Positions 53,487 through 63,658 of a DNA stretch of 64,000 bases are shown piece by piece. The notes beneath the pieces were generated by a model. The model worked only from the letters and a program-made list of their open reading frames with translations, was not told where the DNA came from and searched no databases. Origin of the DNA: Virgibacillus dokdonensis. GTDB taxonomy: Bacteria; Bacillota; Bacilli; Bacillales; Amphibacillaceae. The position numbers and the translations under genes are program-made. Numbering within the stretch: the first letter of the stretch is position 1; every line of letters starts with the position of its first letter. The stretch spans positions 591,315 through 655,314 of the forward strand of contig NZ_LT745763.1 of assembly GCF_900166595.1 (NCBI RefSeq), written 5' to 3'.

Positions 53487-54145
53487 AGCTGTTTCCTCCT
53501 ATTGGTAATGAAAATTTTGCTCACGTTTACGTTTAGTTAGCCTCAATAAATTATTTTTTGCATTATAGGAAAGTATAAATTTTTTAGACTTTATAGTATA
53601 AGAAAAACGAAGGACATCGCTAAGTTTTTCAAATGGATATAATAAAACACGCTTGCGAATAAATTGTTTTCCCTTGTGAACTAACGGATTATATAGCTTC
53701 TATCTATTAATTTTAGAATCCATTTCTTTTACGCGGAAACGTTACTGAAAGAGAACTGGTAAGCGGTAACAAATTGTGAAAAAGGTTTCTATAAATTGGA
53801 ATATCAACCCGTGGGTATTTTTCCCCCTCGTTCCTGATACCTATTGAGTATGTTCTAAAGGCTTTTCAAAGTAGGTGTTATCTTCCATTTAGAGTAATAT
53901 TCTGGCAACATGTAGGTCTTAACAAAAATAATAGTTCTTATTACCTGAAATGTCAATAAAAAATAGACATTTAGAACTAGTAAAAATAAATAGGGTGGCG
54001 CCTAATAATGAAAAAAGATTGCCATACTTGTTGGGGGAAGTGTGACAATCTTTTTTGCAATATAGCAAGGATAAAGTTTAAAGGTTTATCGTATAAGAAA
54101 AACGATAGCTTTCCTCATAGGTACTTGGGGATAAGCCAAGTTTTT
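53487..54145. other. Intergenic region between the chemoreceptor and MFS genes
   Basis: About 650 bp with no credible gene. A 66-codon frame at 54008-54208 overlaps a terminator and has no ribosome site. Contains a plus-strand terminator at 54013-54056 (AAAGATTG / CAATCTTT and T run). Confidence 0.5.
54013..54056 (+). terminator. Hairpin terminator
   Basis: Stem AAAAGATTG / CAATCTTTT with a 16-base loop, T run on the right side and A run on the left, so possible in both directions; it would end the minus-strand MFS gene. Confidence 0.6.
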
Positions 54146-55318
54146 CTAAGCTTTGTCATGTATATACGTTTCTTTTCCGTATGGAAGCAAGTGGTAAATT
54201 GTAATTAAAATGGTACCAATAAAAGCAATGACTCCCATGAAATTGTATAAGGCATTCCCGCCAAAGGAATCAATCATGGCACCTCCAATTAAGGAACCAA
54301 TAATCCCCGATACACCAAAGAATGTTGCAAAGAAAACAAGATGTCCAGTTGATTGTAATATTTTAGGAACAAGTCGTGATATATAATTAAACGAAGCTAA
54401 ATAGAACGTACCAAAAGTTAAACCGTGCAAGAACTGTAAACTAATAATATACCAAGGGTTATCTGCTGCTCCATAAATAAACCAGCGAATACTATATAAA
54501 ATCCCAGCAATAATAACGAACACGAGCGGGTGATACTTTCTGAACCAGTATCCAGCGGTAGCGAATACAAGAGCCTCCGTAAGCACACCGACAAACCAAG
54601 CCACTCCAACTAAACCTTCACTTCCACCTAGTTGCTCAATATACAAACCAATAAAACTATCATTTGCTCGGTGCGTCACACTTAAAAACATGATGAAGAA
54701 AAGAAAAATAAGAAAAGGTTTACTCTTAATGAGCAAACTGACATCCCTTAATTTTACAGGCTCTGACGTTACGTTAACGTCCACTAGCTTAAAACTAACA
54801 ATAAATGCCAATACCCCGAAAAATAAGTAAGGAATAATCATATACTGAATGCCGGCTCTTGTAAGGATTTCTCCAATAACAAGCGAAGAAGTAGCAAAAC
54901 CAATCGATCCCCATAAACGTATCGTTCCGAATGAAACGCCAAGATCATGGGCTCTTCGTTGTGCAAGACTATCTCCTAATGCGCCAATAGGAGTTACGAA
55001 AAAATAAAATACAGCTCCAACAATTAGTATTGGTAGTAGTGTATTCATTTGAAAAAAGATCACACTCATGACTAGTAAGCCGATGAGACAGACTTGAATA
55101 ACACGTTTTACCGTTTTGTATTTATCACTCATATATCCCCAAAACGGTTGCGCTACAATAGAGGCTAAAGGACCAACTGCTAGTACATAACCAATTTCTG
55201 TACCATCCAAGCCTTTGTATTTCAAGTACAAGGGTAAATAACTAAGAATAATCGTATTCGTAGCATGGAAAGCAAATAATAACATTTTTAAAGGTGTTAA
55301 CGATGATTGATTAGACAA
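54146..55318 (-). CDS. MFS transporter, PPP/HcaT-like family
   Basis: A 390-aa permease with 12 predicted helices. Motifs ILSYLPLYLKYKGLDGTEIGYVLAVGPLASIVAQPFWGYMSDKY and GTIRLWGSIGFATSSLVIG resemble the phenylpropionate-permease-like (HcaT/YwbF) MFS_1_like group. TTG 55318 with AGGAGAG upstream is the likely start; the open frame continues upstream through a palindrome without another start signal. Substrate unknown. Confidence 0.85.
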   Translation of the reverse strand: MSNQSSLTPLKMLLFAFHATNTIILSYLPLYLKYKGLDGTEIGYVLAVGPLASIVAQPFWGYMSDKYKTVKRVIQVCLIGLLVMSVIFFQMNTLLPILIVGAVFYFFVTPIGALGDSLAQRRAHDLGVSFGTIRLWGSIGFATSSLVIGEILTRAGIQYMIIPYLFFGVLAFIVSFKLVDVNVTSEPVKLRDVSLLIKSKPFLIFLFFIMFLSVTHRANDSFIGLYIEQLGGSEGLVGVAWFVGVLTEALVFATAGYWFRKYHPLVFVIIAGILYSIRWFIYGAADNPWYIISLQFLHGLTFGTFYLASFNYISRLVPKILQSTGHLVFFATFFGVSGIIGSLIGGAMIDSFGGNALYNFMGVIAFIGTILITIYHLLPYGKETYIHDKA

Positions 55319-55681
55319 ATATCTCTCTCCTAACTTTAGAAAGACTTGGCTTGTCGCCAAGTCTTATGGCGACATAAACCAAAAAAATCATATACTTTTC
55401 TAACAGTGTAAATAAAGTAAAGCATTATCCAGTAGCAGTTTACGCTCTATTACCTATTACTAGAGGGAAAACAGAAAAAACGTAATGCTACGTGTGATGA
55501 CCTATCACGTAGTCAAGTGAAGGAGAGGCTTATCTCCTCACTGTTTGATTTGCGCTATAACTAATTATCGATCATCGGTATTTATTAATTGATATTCAAG
55601 TTGTTTTATAGCAAAACTTTCTTGCTCTCGTCTAGGAAATTATAAAATTTAGCAGCTGTGGATAAACTAACTAAGTTATTT
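55319..55681. other. Intergenic region upstream of the MFS gene
   Basis: About 360 bp, AT-rich, with a small palindrome ACTTGGCTTGTCGCCAAGT near 55348-55366 in the promoter region of the MFS gene. No gene is seen. Confidence 0.5.
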
Positions 55682-55905
55682 AGCCACGTCCGGCTCCAGC
55701 GCCCAGCAACTAGGCGACTTCACGAAATCGCCCTACGATAAGTCATCATCGGTTCGTGTTTAAGAGGAAGGGCGACTAAAAACGGGCTTGCCGGAGGGCG
55801 CCGGCATACTCCTGTTGCAGGAGCATGATTCCTAAAACTTTCGTTGATTCGTTCCACTCGCTACGTTGCTAACGGGCGCCCCGAGCCTTTGCTCTTACCC
55901 TATCA
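55682..55905 (+). repeat. Dispersed intergenic repeat, family A, copy 2
   Basis: Same family as 45953-46146; both in the same orientation. Blocks conserved: CCACGTC-GGCTC-AGCGCCCAG, AACTAGGCGACTTCAC, TCATCATCGGTTCGTG, GATTCCTAAA, TTGCTAACGGGC. This copy has an extra GC-rich hairpin (GCCGGAGGGCGCCGGC) in the middle. Confidence 0.75.
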
Positions 55906-56185
55906 GGAAAAATGCGCTAAACATTCTATAGTGTAAAAAACCGACAGCAATTTTTTGTCTAGTAGGGTTCCAGAGGTACATGACAAGCGAATGAATGAAA
56001 TGCCATACAAATAGAACTTCCAAAAATGATATAGAAAACAGGGAAGTTAACGTTGATTACTGGCTTAGCAGTATGTTAGATCGAGTGGGTGATCACGCAT
56101 GTGTAAAAATGATGAAGTACTACTAAAATGTGCTGCTGTTATCGTGTGAATAGTAGGACATGTCGCATCTGTTTGTCGGTCGTCC

Positions 56186-56710
56186 TTATCTCCACACTTG
56201 TTTAATAAACGCATCCCTACCAGATTTGGCACGATCTTCTTCGTAGGTATCTGTATTTTTTTGATAAAAGTTTTGGTGGTATGCTTCAGCTGGATAAAAA
56301 GTCGTAGATGGCAAAATTTGCGTAACAATCGGTTTAGAAAATCTTCCGCTTTCTTCAAGTTGTAATTTTGAGGACTCTGCCTCTTTTTTTTGGTCTTCAT
56401 TATGGTAAAATACAGCAGTTCGATAGGAGTCGCCTCGATCATGGAATTGCCCGCCGTCATCCGTAGGGTCAATTTGTTGCCAATATATGTTCAAGATGGT
56501 TTCATAGGATAAAACATCCGGATCGTAAGTAATTTCAACTGCTTCATAGTGCCCGGTTTTGCCTTGTTTTACTTCTTCATATGTTGGGTTTTCCATATGC
56601 CCACCTGTATATCCAGAAATAACACTGTCTACTCCATCCCATTGGTCAAATGGCTTTACCATACACCAAAAGCATCCGCCAGCAAAGGTTGCTCGTTGTT
56701 TTTTCTTCAT
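56186..56710 (-). CDS. msrA: Peptide methionine sulfoxide reductase MsrA
   Basis: This 174-aa repair enzyme reduces S-methionine sulfoxide in proteins. The catalytic Cys is in AGGCFWCMVKPFDQWDGV; family motifs SGYTGGHMENPTYEEVKQGKTGHYEAVEI, DPTDDGGQFHDRGDSYRTAVFYH and PAEAYHQNFY are all present. Normal length for a stand-alone MsrA. No msrB is adjacent; after the stop, no ORF of note. Confidence 0.96.
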   Translation of the reverse strand: MKKKQRATFAGGCFWCMVKPFDQWDGVDSVISGYTGGHMENPTYEEVKQGKTGHYEAVEITYDPDVLSYETILNIYWQQIDPTDDGGQFHDRGDSYRTAVFYHNEDQKKEAESSKLQLEESGRFSKPIVTQILPSTTFYPAEAYHQNFYQKNTDTYEEDRAKSGRDAFIKQVWR

Positions 56711-56805
56711 GAAAGAATCCCTCGCTTTTCATAAGGAAGTTTGCAAGTTAGTTTATTTTTATTAGAATAAAGATACTATAACATATTTTGCTAGTAGGTG
56801 ACAGA

Positions 56806-57468
56806 ATGGCAGAACCATATATTCATAAATTATTTCATAGAAAAAAACTAGATCAGCAAAATCAAGAAGGAAAGGAGTCTATGGCTTATGTAAATGAAGA
56901 GGTGAAAGGTTCTATTTATGTAACAGAACAAGGATTAACGTTGGAGAAAGATGCAGACAAAGCATTGTTTGTTTACCCGTGGAAACATTATTATGATTGG
57001 GCTGACGTCTATGAATTAGACACGATGCAAATAGGAGATATTGGAGAAAATCTATCTGTCTTAGAAATGGATGAGTACGCTGTGTCCCTTGGGGATACCT
57101 TTCAATTAGGGGAGGCGATCGTTCAAATTAGCCAACCTTATTTACCATCTTGGAAGTTAGCTAGGCGTTTGCAAATAGATGATTTTGCATTACAAATGCA
57201 ACACAGTGGTCGTACAGGGTGGTATTTTCGCATTCTTCAAGCAGGGAATATACAAGCAGAACAAGATATGGAATTAATCGATCGCCCTTACCCGCAATGG
57301 TCGATTGCTGCATGCAATGAGGCAATGCACAAGTTTAAAGAAGATTTACGCTTAGCAGACGATTTATTACAGTGTGACGTGCTAGGAAAAACATGGGAAA
57401 ATATGCTAAAAAAACGATTGCGGGGCATTCCGTTACGAACTAAAAGGCGTCTATTTGGCCCTGAATAA
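56806..57468 (+). CDS. MOSC-domain protein (YflK-like)
   Basis: A 220-aa cytosolic protein with the MOSC beta-barrel (about 20-150). MOSC domains bind molybdenum cofactor-sulfur; YiiM/YflK members reduce N-hydroxylated bases. The usual GENL motif is seen as GDIGENLSV, and YPWKHYYDWADVYELD and LGDTFQLGEAIVQISQPYLPSWKLARRL match YflK. Family Cys is replaced here as far as I can see, so activity is uncertain. ATG 56806 follows AGGTGA. Confidence 0.82.
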   Translation: MAEPYIHKLFHRKKLDQQNQEGKESMAYVNEEVKGSIYVTEQGLTLEKDADKALFVYPWKHYYDWADVYELDTMQIGDIGENLSVLEMDEYAVSLGDTFQLGEAIVQISQPYLPSWKLARRLQIDDFALQMQHSGRTGWYFRILQAGNIQAEQDMELIDRPYPQWSIAACNEAMHKFKEDLRLADDLLQCDVLGKTWENMLKKRLRGIPLRTKRRLFGPE

Positions 57469-57613
57469 GTCTTGGCGGTGTTTCGTTTACAGCTTAGAAA
57501 GCTTAGCTCTTCGTGGCAGGAAAACGCATCGCTTTTCTTATCCGATCGTATAGTGTAAAGAAGCTGAATTTTAATGTTAATGCGTTCATTTAAGGGCTAT
57601 GTTTCTATAAAAT

Positions 57614-57651
57614 TGCGAATCAGTGGGGGATGCACTCCGCACTGATTCGCA
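57614..57651. terminator. Convergent terminator between MOSC and hsp20 genes
   Basis: A 12-bp perfect stem TGCGAATCAGTG / CACTGATTCGCA with a 14-base loop between two convergent genes. There is no long T run, so efficiency is uncertain. Confidence 0.6.
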
Positions 57652-57673
57652 GTTCCTTCCGTATTTCGTACAT

Positions 57674-58108
57674 TTAGGAATCTTCCAATACATGAACATG
57701 AACGCGATTTTTTCTGCTTGTTTCGGAAATAAGGCGATGCAATTGGATATAGACAAGTCCATTTTTGTAAGTTGCTTTTATTTTATCGGAGCGAACAGGA
57801 AAGGGAAGCGCTATTTTTCTTTCAAATACGCCATGTAGTATTTCTTCTTTAACTACTGTTCCGTAAGAATGGTCAATATCAATGGAACCTTTTAATTCCA
57901 ATGTAGTATAGTCTACATATACATCGAGCTTATCCAAATCACTTATTCCGGGAACACTTGCAATACAAAATAATTCATGGTCGGTTTGATAGATGTTTAT
58001 TTGTGGTATTGTAGGTTTTATAAGACCTTCAAACTCGTTCCAAAAACTATCACCGAAAAAATGATCCATGTTCTTTTTCCAATCGGACATTTGCTGAAAA
58101 GGATCCAT
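57674..58108 (-). CDS. Small heat-shock protein (Hsp20/alpha-crystallin)
   Basis: A 144-aa chaperone with the alpha-crystallin domain (about 45-135): INIYQTDHELFCIASVPGIS, DVYVDYTTLELKG, HGVFERKIALPFPV, IKATYKNGLVYIQL. The usual GxL motif is seen as NGLVYI. ATG 58108 follows GAGGTGATA; ATG 58138 is too far. Prevents aggregation of unfolded proteins. It likely has its own promoter, no CIRCE-like element seen. Confidence 0.9.
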   Translation of the reverse strand: MDPFQQMSDWKKNMDHFFGDSFWNEFEGLIKPTIPQINIYQTDHELFCIASVPGISDLDKLDVYVDYTTLELKGSIDIDHSYGTVVKEEILHGVFERKIALPFPVRSDKIKATYKNGLVYIQLHRLISETSRKNRVHVHVLEDS

Positions 58109-58159
58109 ACACTTATCACCTCGTTTTATCCTGGCCATCTACGTATGTAATGGATAGCC

Positions 58160-58362
58160 AACTATTTTTAGCGGATATAAGGTGCTGTAAGACTTTTGCT
58201 TCAAGAAATGGAAGGTATAACAAATTGCAATGGGAAAAACAGCACCTACATCTTCCATTCATTAGAGGCGCCTTTAGGTCATCCCCGTAGGTGCCTAACA
58301 ACCTGTGGGGATATGGGAGGAAACCACACCCTCACGGATGGAAGGTTCGCTTTATTTGTTAC
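58160..58362 (+). repeat. Dispersed intergenic repeat, family B, copy 2
   Basis: Shares with 49996-50190 the blocks GGATA-AAGGTGCTGTAAG, TTCAAGAAATGGAA, GGTCAT, AGGTG-CTA-CA, GTGGGGATA, AAACCACAC and GCTTTAT. Noncoding, between hsp20 and yebE. Same orientation as copy 1. Confidence 0.65.
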
Positions 58363-58672
58363 TAAATGAGTAGTAAGGGACAGTTTGCAGCCTCAAAAAT
58401 CTTAGGTTCAAGTCACTACATGATAGCCTATGCTGTCGTTAGTTCGATGTGCATGTCATGTTTGTAAAATACGCATGAAAAGAAAAATATTTCATAAATA
58501 TGAGAAATGAGGTAAGCTTAAAGAGTGAGTTGAAAAAGGGTTGATGAGTTGATATGTATACTGTTGTTAATGGATTAGTCTCATTGGCTTCAAGCGAACA
58601 GATGAAACCATACGTGTATTTAAATCATCGAACTTTGAAACATCCTCTTAAATCAAGGTATGGGAGGGCTTG
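58363..58672 (+). other. Leader region of yebE
   Basis: About 310 bp. A 39-codon frame (58554-58673) ends in TGATG overlapping yebE and could be a coupled leader peptide, but its ribosome site is poorly spaced. No other gene is seen. Confidence 0.4.
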
Positions 58673-59290
58673 ATGTTGTTAAGTAATGCCATCGTAATGG
58701 TCGTTATTATTTTAGTTATTAATATCGTATACGTATCCTTATCTACTGTACGCATGATTTTAACGTTAAAAGGAAGGCGTTACATTGCTGCCTTCGTTAG
58801 TATGTTTGAAATTGTTATTTATGTACTTGGTCTCGGGCTTGTACTAGATAACTTAAATGAAATTCAAAATTTAATTGCTTATGCCATTGGTTTTGGAATT
58901 GGTGTTATCTGTGGTTCCATAATTGAAGAAAAGCTAGCGCTAGGATATATTACCGTCAATGTGATTTCATCAAATCCAGATATCGCGTTTACGAAACAAC
59001 TACGGGATAAAGGGTATGGTGTGACAAGTTGGTTTGCTTACGGGATGGAAGGTGATCGTTTATCTATGCAAATCTTAACCCCTCGTAAGTATGAGTTGAA
59101 ACTCTATGAAACCATTAAACAAATTGATCCGAAAGCGTTTATCATTGCTTATGAACCGAAGCAAATACATGGCGGATTTTGGGTGAAACAAGTGCGAAAA
59201 GGTCGGTTAATGAATCCGAAAAAACGTACGGAAGAAGAGAGAAAACACCAGCAGGTAAAAGCAGATGACCAAGGAGAAGTACACAAATAA
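58673..59290 (+). CDS. yebE: UPF0316/DUF2179 membrane protein YebE
   Basis: A 205-aa protein with three N-terminal helices (about 5-28, 40-60, 65-85; DUF5698) and a cytoplasmic C-terminal DUF2179 domain ([37 protein letters not shown]) then a basic tail. Its place between pbuG and purE is conserved in Bacillus. ATG 58673 is preceded by GGGAGGG. Function unknown. Confidence 0.92.
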   Translation: MLLSNAIVMVVIILVINIVYVSLSTVRMILTLKGRRYIAAFVSMFEIVIYVLGLGLVLDNLNEIQNLIAYAIGFGIGVICGSIIEEKLALGYITVNVISSNPDIAFTKQLRDKGYGVTSWFAYGMEGDRLSMQILTPRKYELKLYETIKQIDPKAFIIAYEPKQIHGGFWVKQVRKGRLMNPKKRTEEERKHQQVKADDQGEVHK

Positions 59291-59324
59291 AGCAAAGAAT
59301 AATGTATAATCGTAAAATAATGGT

Positions 59325-59401
59325 AAAAACCGAACGTTATTTTTGTTTTAATAAGTAATGTTCGTTATTTTATTGACAGTAAGACAATATATTGTTATTC
59401 T
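59325..59401 (+). promoter_or_regulatory. PurR box pair and promoter of the pur operon
   Basis: CCGAAC (CGAAC 59331-59335) and GTTCG (59360-59364) with AT flanks, 29 bp centre to centre, exactly as at pbuG. Promoter TTGACA (59373-59378), 17 bp, TATTCT (59396-59401). PurR with PRPP as effector should repress it. Confidence 0.85.
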
Positions 59402-59425
59402 TAAATCGACAATAAAACAACGGAA

Positions 59426-59606
59426 CCTCATATAAAACTGAGAATATGGCTCAGAAGTCTCTACCCAGCACCGTAAATGACTGGACTATGAGGGAAGTAG
59501 GATCGTGCTATGCTTAACGAAGGCACGTCTGTTTCCATATATATTGAAACAGATTTATTCTCTTCTCTTATAACTATGAGAGTAGAAATAAATCTGTTTT
59601 TTGTTT
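59426..59606 (+). promoter_or_regulatory. Guanine (purine-class) riboswitch upstream of purE
   Basis: Aptamer 59426-59493: P1 CCTCATA / TATGAGG, AATATGGCTC, AAGTCTCTACC and CCGTAAAT. CTGGACTATG has the C typical of guanine binding. Downstream a long stem AAACAGATTTATT / AATAAATCTGTTT (59548-59601) with a T run forms the terminator, preceded by GTCTGTTTC (59528-59536) as the likely anti-terminator arm. Confidence 0.93.
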
Positions 59607-59790
59607 TACATTATAGGGGAGTATACACTCTCTAACGTTTTGCAGGATAACAAAAATGGTTGCTGTCGATAAAGACTTGGTAACGGTTTTTAGGAAATTA
59701 GTTGACGCAAAGATCATTACATGTAATTGGTTTATGTTATTTATTCAAGGAATTATCGCATAAGAAATTAGAAACAAGGTGGTTGAAATC

Positions 59791-60276
59791 ATGATAGGGG
59801 TAATTATGGGCAGTATTTCTGATTGGGAAACGATGAAGCATGCTTGTGATGTATTAGATCAACTGCAACTTCCATATGAAAAGGAAATTATGTCAGCTCA
59901 TAGGACACCAGACGATATGTTTGCCTATGCCAAATCAGCTAGGGAGCGAGGGATCAAAGTAATTATTGCTGGTGCTGGGGGTGCAGCTCATTTACCAGGA
60001 ATGGTAGCATCACAAACGAATTTGCCTGTCATCGGAGTTCCGGTTCAGAGCAAAGCGTTACAAGGGCTTGATTCGCTTTTATCGATTGTACAAATGCCAG
60101 GTGGTGTTCCGACAGCAACGGTTGCGATTGGAAAAGCTGGAGCGAAAAATGCAGGGATACTTGCAGCACAAATGATAGGTGCGTTTGATGACAAAGTAGC
60201 TAATAGATTGGAAGATTTTCGCAATGATATGAAGCAGGCTGTTGCAGAAATGAGGGATGAACTTGCAAAAAAATAA
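59791..60276 (+). CDS. purE: N5-carboxyaminoimidazole ribonucleotide mutase
   Basis: This 161-aa enzyme converts N5-CAIR to CAIR in purine synthesis. It has the PurE signature [38 protein letters not shown] and [16 protein letters not shown]...[34 protein letters not shown] 59791 is chosen with AAGGTGG upstream. First gene of the operon; overlaps purK by 20 bp. Confidence 0.97.
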   Translation: MIGVIMGSISDWETMKHACDVLDQLQLPYEKEIMSAHRTPDDMFAYAKSARERGIKVIIAGAGGAAHLPGMVASQTNLPVIGVPVQSKALQGLDSLLSIVQMPGGVPTATVAIGKAGAKNAGILAAQMIGAFDDKVANRLEDFRNDMKQAVAEMRDELAKK

Positions 60277-61390
60277 CCTTATCTTACCTCCAAAAACGAT
60301 TGGAATTATTGGTGGCGGACAACTTGGTCGCATGATGGCGTTAGCAGCTAAATATATGGGATATCGTATTGCAGTGCTTGACCCAACTGCTGATTGTCCG
60401 ACAGCGCAGGTTGCTGATCATTCGATTGTTGCCCACTATGACGATATGGATGCAATCAAAGAATTAGCGAATGTATCGGATGTTGTTACGTACGAGTTTG
60501 AAAATGTGAATTTACAAGCGGCGGCATTTTTAGAACAACAAGATAAGCTCCCACAAGGCGCTTATGCCTTAGAAGTGACGCAAAATCGTGAAAAAGAAAA
60601 AACAGTGATGCGCGAGCTTGATTTACCAGTAGCCGATTTTGTTATTGTGAGAAATGGGGAGGAATGTTTACGAGCGTTACAAGATGTTTCCTTTCCTGCA
60701 GTGATTAAAACGTGTAGTGGGGGATATGATGGCAAAGGTCAGTTAAAAATAGAGGATGAATCAGACATTGATACAGCTTGTCAGTTTGCTGATAAGCACC
60801 GACATTGTATTATAGAGCAGTGGGTACGTTTTGATAAAGAGATATCCGTCATTTTTACACGTTCGCAGGCTGGGGAAATTACTTTTTTCCCTATTGCAGA
60901 AAATGAACATCGTCAGCATATTTTACACCAGACGTCTGTACCAGCTACGGTTTCGACAGAAGTAGAGAAGCTTGCGATCCAGGCGGTAGAAAAGCTGGCG
61001 CATCATATGCATATTGTTGGAACCTTTGCGGTGGAACTATTTGTCCAAGGTGACTCTATTTATATGAACGAATTGGCACCACGACCACATAATTCGGGAC
61101 ATTATACGATAGAAGCATGCAATGTTTCCCAATTTATGCAACATATTCATGCGATTTGTGGAATGTCGTTACTAGAAGTAAACCTTCTACAATCTGCTAT
61201 CATGGTCAATGTTTTAGGGCAAGATCTAGGGCATGTTATGCAGTGCTTACCGAAAGCAACAGCAGGCTTTGTTCATTTGTATGGAAAAGAAGCAGCGAAA
61301 CCCCAAAGGAAAATGGGGCATATTACTTTTACTAGCGATACGCTAGAGAACGTACACCAGCAGATGAAGACATTTTGGGAGGCAAAATAG
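60257..61390 (+). CDS. purK: N5-carboxyaminoimidazole ribonucleotide synthetase
   Basis: A 377-aa ATP-grasp enzyme that carboxylates AIR with bicarbonate and ATP. N-terminal dinucleotide-like [26 protein letters not shown]-grasp core [14 protein letters not shown] and [17 protein letters not shown] are typical. TTG 60263 is an alternative start with better spacing to GAGGG. Overlaps purE and ends at the purB start. Confidence 0.96.
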   Translation: MNLQKNNLILPPKTIGIIGGGQLGRMMALAAKYMGYRIAVLDPTADCPTAQVADHSIVAHYDDMDAIKELANVSDVVTYEFENVNLQAAAFLEQQDKLPQGAYALEVTQNREKEKTVMRELDLPVADFVIVRNGEECLRALQDVSFPAVIKTCSGGYDGKGQLKIEDESDIDTACQFADKHRHCIIEQWVRFDKEISVIFTRSQAGEITFFPIAENEHRQHILHQTSVPATVSTEVEKLAIQAVEKLAHHMHIVGTFAVELFVQGDSIYMNELAPRPHNSGHYTIEACNVSQFMQHIHAICGMSLLEVNLLQSAIMVNVLGQDLGHVMQCLPKATAGFVHLYGKEAAKPQRKMGHITFTSDTLENVHQQMKTFWEAK

Positions 61391-62686
61391 ATGATAGAAC
61401 GTTATACAAGAGAAGAAATGGGAGCTATTTGGACGGAAGAAAATAAATTTAAAGCATGGTTAGAAGTCGAACTATTAGCGTGTGAAGCATGGAGTGAATT
61501 AGGTGTAATCCCAAAACAGGATGTGCAACAACTACGTGCGAAAGCGTCGTTTGATATGGACCGCATTTATGACATAGAACAAGAAACTCGCCACGACGTT
61601 GTTGCTTTTACAAGAGCAGTATCGGAAACATTAGGAACCGAGAAGAAATGGGTGCACTACGGCTTAACCTCTACCGACGTTGTTGATACGGCACTATCGT
61701 ACTTAGTGAAGCAAGCAAATACGATTATTCGTCAAGATTTACATGCGTTTATTGAAATTTTGCAACAAAAAGCGATCGAACATAAACACACGGTTATGAT
61801 GGGAAGAACGCACGGTGTTCATGCGGAGCCGACAACTTTTGGATTAAAACTGGCACTTTGGTATGAAGAAATGAAACGAAACTTGGACCGATTTGAAGCA
61901 GCGGCAACCTCCATCGAATTTGGTAAATTGTCTGGAGCTGTAGGTACATATGCGAATATTGATCCATATGTGGAACAGTATGTATGTAAGAAATTAGGTT
62001 TAACGCCTGCACCTGTGTCTACACAGACATTGCAGCGAGACCGTCATGCTGCTTATATCGCTACATTGGCTTTAATTGCTACATCCATTGAAAAGTTTGC
62101 AACAGAAATTCGTGGCTTACAAAAAACGGAAACACGAGAAGTAGAGGAGCGTTTTGCAAAAGGTCAAAAAGGTTCTTCAGCAATGCCGCATAAGCGAAAC
62201 CCGATCGGTTCAGAAAATATGACTGGTATGGCAAGAGTGCTTCGTGGATATGTAACAACAGCTTATGAAAATGTTGCATTGTGGCATGAACGAGATATTT
62301 CCCACTCTTCTGCGGAAAGAGTTGTTTTACCAGATGCGACCATTGCACTTAACTATATGCTCAATCGCTTTAGTACTATCGTAAAGAATTTAACTGTGTT
62401 CCCTGAAAACATGAAGCGTAACATCGACAAAACGCATGGCGTTATATTTTCACAGCGTGTATTACTTACTTTAATTGACAAAGGAATGAGTCGAGAAGCT
62501 GCTTACGATACAGTACAGCCAAAAGCGATGCAAGCATGGGAGACAGGAACACATTTTAAGCAGCTCGTTCAGGAAGACAAAACAATTACGGCGCATTTAT
62601 CACAAGCTGAGATAGAGAATTGCTTTGATTATACGTACCATTTAAAGAATGTGGATCAAATTTTTGAAAAAATTGGCTTAGCGTGA
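61391..62686 (+). CDS. purB: Adenylosuccinate lyase
   Basis: A 431-aa fumarase-superfamily enzyme, acting on SAICAR and adenylosuccinate. Signature [17 protein letters not shown] (catalytic Ser loop), [23 protein letters not shown] and [14 protein letters not shown] are present. ATG 61391 comes directly after the purK stop; GGGAGGC upstream. Full length. Confidence 0.97.
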   Translation: MIERYTREEMGAIWTEENKFKAWLEVELLACEAWSELGVIPKQDVQQLRAKASFDMDRIYDIEQETRHDVVAFTRAVSETLGTEKKWVHYGLTSTDVVDTALSYLVKQANTIIRQDLHAFIEILQQKAIEHKHTVMMGRTHGVHAEPTTFGLKLALWYEEMKRNLDRFEAAATSIEFGKLSGAVGTYANIDPYVEQYVCKKLGLTPAPVSTQTLQRDRHAAYIATLALIATSIEKFATEIRGLQKTETREVEERFAKGQKGSSAMPHKRNPIGSENMTGMARVLRGYVTTAYENVALWHERDISHSSAERVVLPDATIALNYMLNRFSTIVKNLTVFPENMKRNIDKTHGVIFSQRVLLTLIDKGMSREAAYDTVQPKAMQAWETGTHFKQLVQEDKTITAHLSQAEIENCFDYTYHLKNVDQIFEKIGLA

Positions 62687-62696
62687 GGTGGATAAC

Positions 62697-63410
62697 ATGA
62701 AGGGTGCCTTACTTTATGAAGGGAAGGCAAAGCAAGTATATGAAGCAAAAGATGCAGCTGGAAGGCTCATCCTTTCCTATAAAAATGACGCAACGGCATT
62801 TAATGGTGAAAAAAAATCAGTATTTCCAGGTAAAGGTCGCTTGAACAACGAAATAGCAGCACATATTTTCTCTATGCTACAGGATAAAGGAGTAAAGACA
62901 CATTTCATCGAGCGTTTAAATGAAATAGAACAGCTCGTTTGGCAAACGGAAATTATTCCGCTTGAGGTTGTCGTTCGTAATGTTGCCGCTGGCAGCATTA
63001 CGAAGCGCCTTGGGATTGAAGAAAAAACAGTCTTTGAACCGCCAATTGTGGAATTGTTTTATAAAGACGATGCGCTCGGTGATCCGTTAATTAATGATGA
63101 GCATGCATTACTCGTTGCGTCTATTACACAAGCTGAATTGCAGGAAATTAAAACAAAGGCACGAGCGATTAACAACCATTTGCAGCATATTTTTCAAGCT
63201 ATTCGTATTCAATTAGTGGATTTCAAGTTAGAATTTGGCAGGCTCGCAAGTGGCTCCATCGTGCTTGCAGATGAAGTTTCCCCAGATACGTGTAGACTTT
63301 GGGATGTCGCAACATTTGAAAAATTGGATAAAGATGTCTTTCGTCAAGGAACGGGTGACCTGCTCGCTGTATATGAAGAAATATTAAACCGACTGGAGGA
63401 GCAAAAATGA
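62697..63410 (+). CDS. purC: SAICAR synthetase
   Basis: This 237-aa enzyme joins aspartate to CAIR. Core LLYEGKAKQVYEA, SYKNDATAFNGEKK, PLEVVVRNVAAGSITKRLG, LVDFKLEFGR and LADEVSPDTCRLWD are all seen. ATG 62697 with GAGGTGG 6 bp upstream; 10 bp after purB. Ends overlapping purS (ATGA). Confidence 0.97.
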   Translation: MKGALLYEGKAKQVYEAKDAAGRLILSYKNDATAFNGEKKSVFPGKGRLNNEIAAHIFSMLQDKGVKTHFIERLNEIEQLVWQTEIIPLEVVVRNVAAGSITKRLGIEEKTVFEPPIVELFYKDDALGDPLINDEHALLVASITQAELQEIKTKARAINNHLQHIFQAIRIQLVDFKLEFGRLASGSIVLADEVSPDTCRLWDVATFEKLDKDVFRQGTGDLLAVYEEILNRLEEQK

Positions 63411-63658
63411 AAAAAGTAAAGGTGCATATTACGCTTAAAGAAGGGGTGCTTGACCCACAAGGAAAAGCTATTCAACAATCTTTACATGCGTTAGGTTACG
63501 AAGAAGTAGAGGAAGCACGAGTGGGGAAAATGATTGAGCTACAAGTAGAGGAAGGACCTCATATAGAAGCTCGTATTAAAGAAATGTGCGATAAATTATT
63601 AGCTAATCCGGTCATTGAAAATTATCAAGTTACGATGGAGGAGGCTGTTCAGTCGTGA
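63407..63658 (+). CDS. purS: FGAM synthase subunit PurS
   Basis: An 83-aa small subunit of formylglycinamidine ribonucleotide synthase; [42 protein letters not shown] is the full family pattern. It starts within the purC stop and ends overlapping the purQ start by 4 bp. Acts with PurQ and PurL. Confidence 0.96.
   Translation: MKKVKVHITLKEGVLDPQGKAIQQSLHALGYEEVEEARVGKMIELQVEEGPHIEARIKEMCDKLLANPVIENYQVTMEEAVQS

Noticed and set aside
54008..54208. 66-codon frame with two Cys pairs near the terminator
   Set aside because: Overlaps a hairpin terminator and the end of the MFS gene; no ribosome site.
58554..58673. 39-codon frame overlapping the yebE start (TGATG)
   Set aside because: Could be a coupled leader peptide but the ribosome site is badly spaced and composition is weak; noted only.
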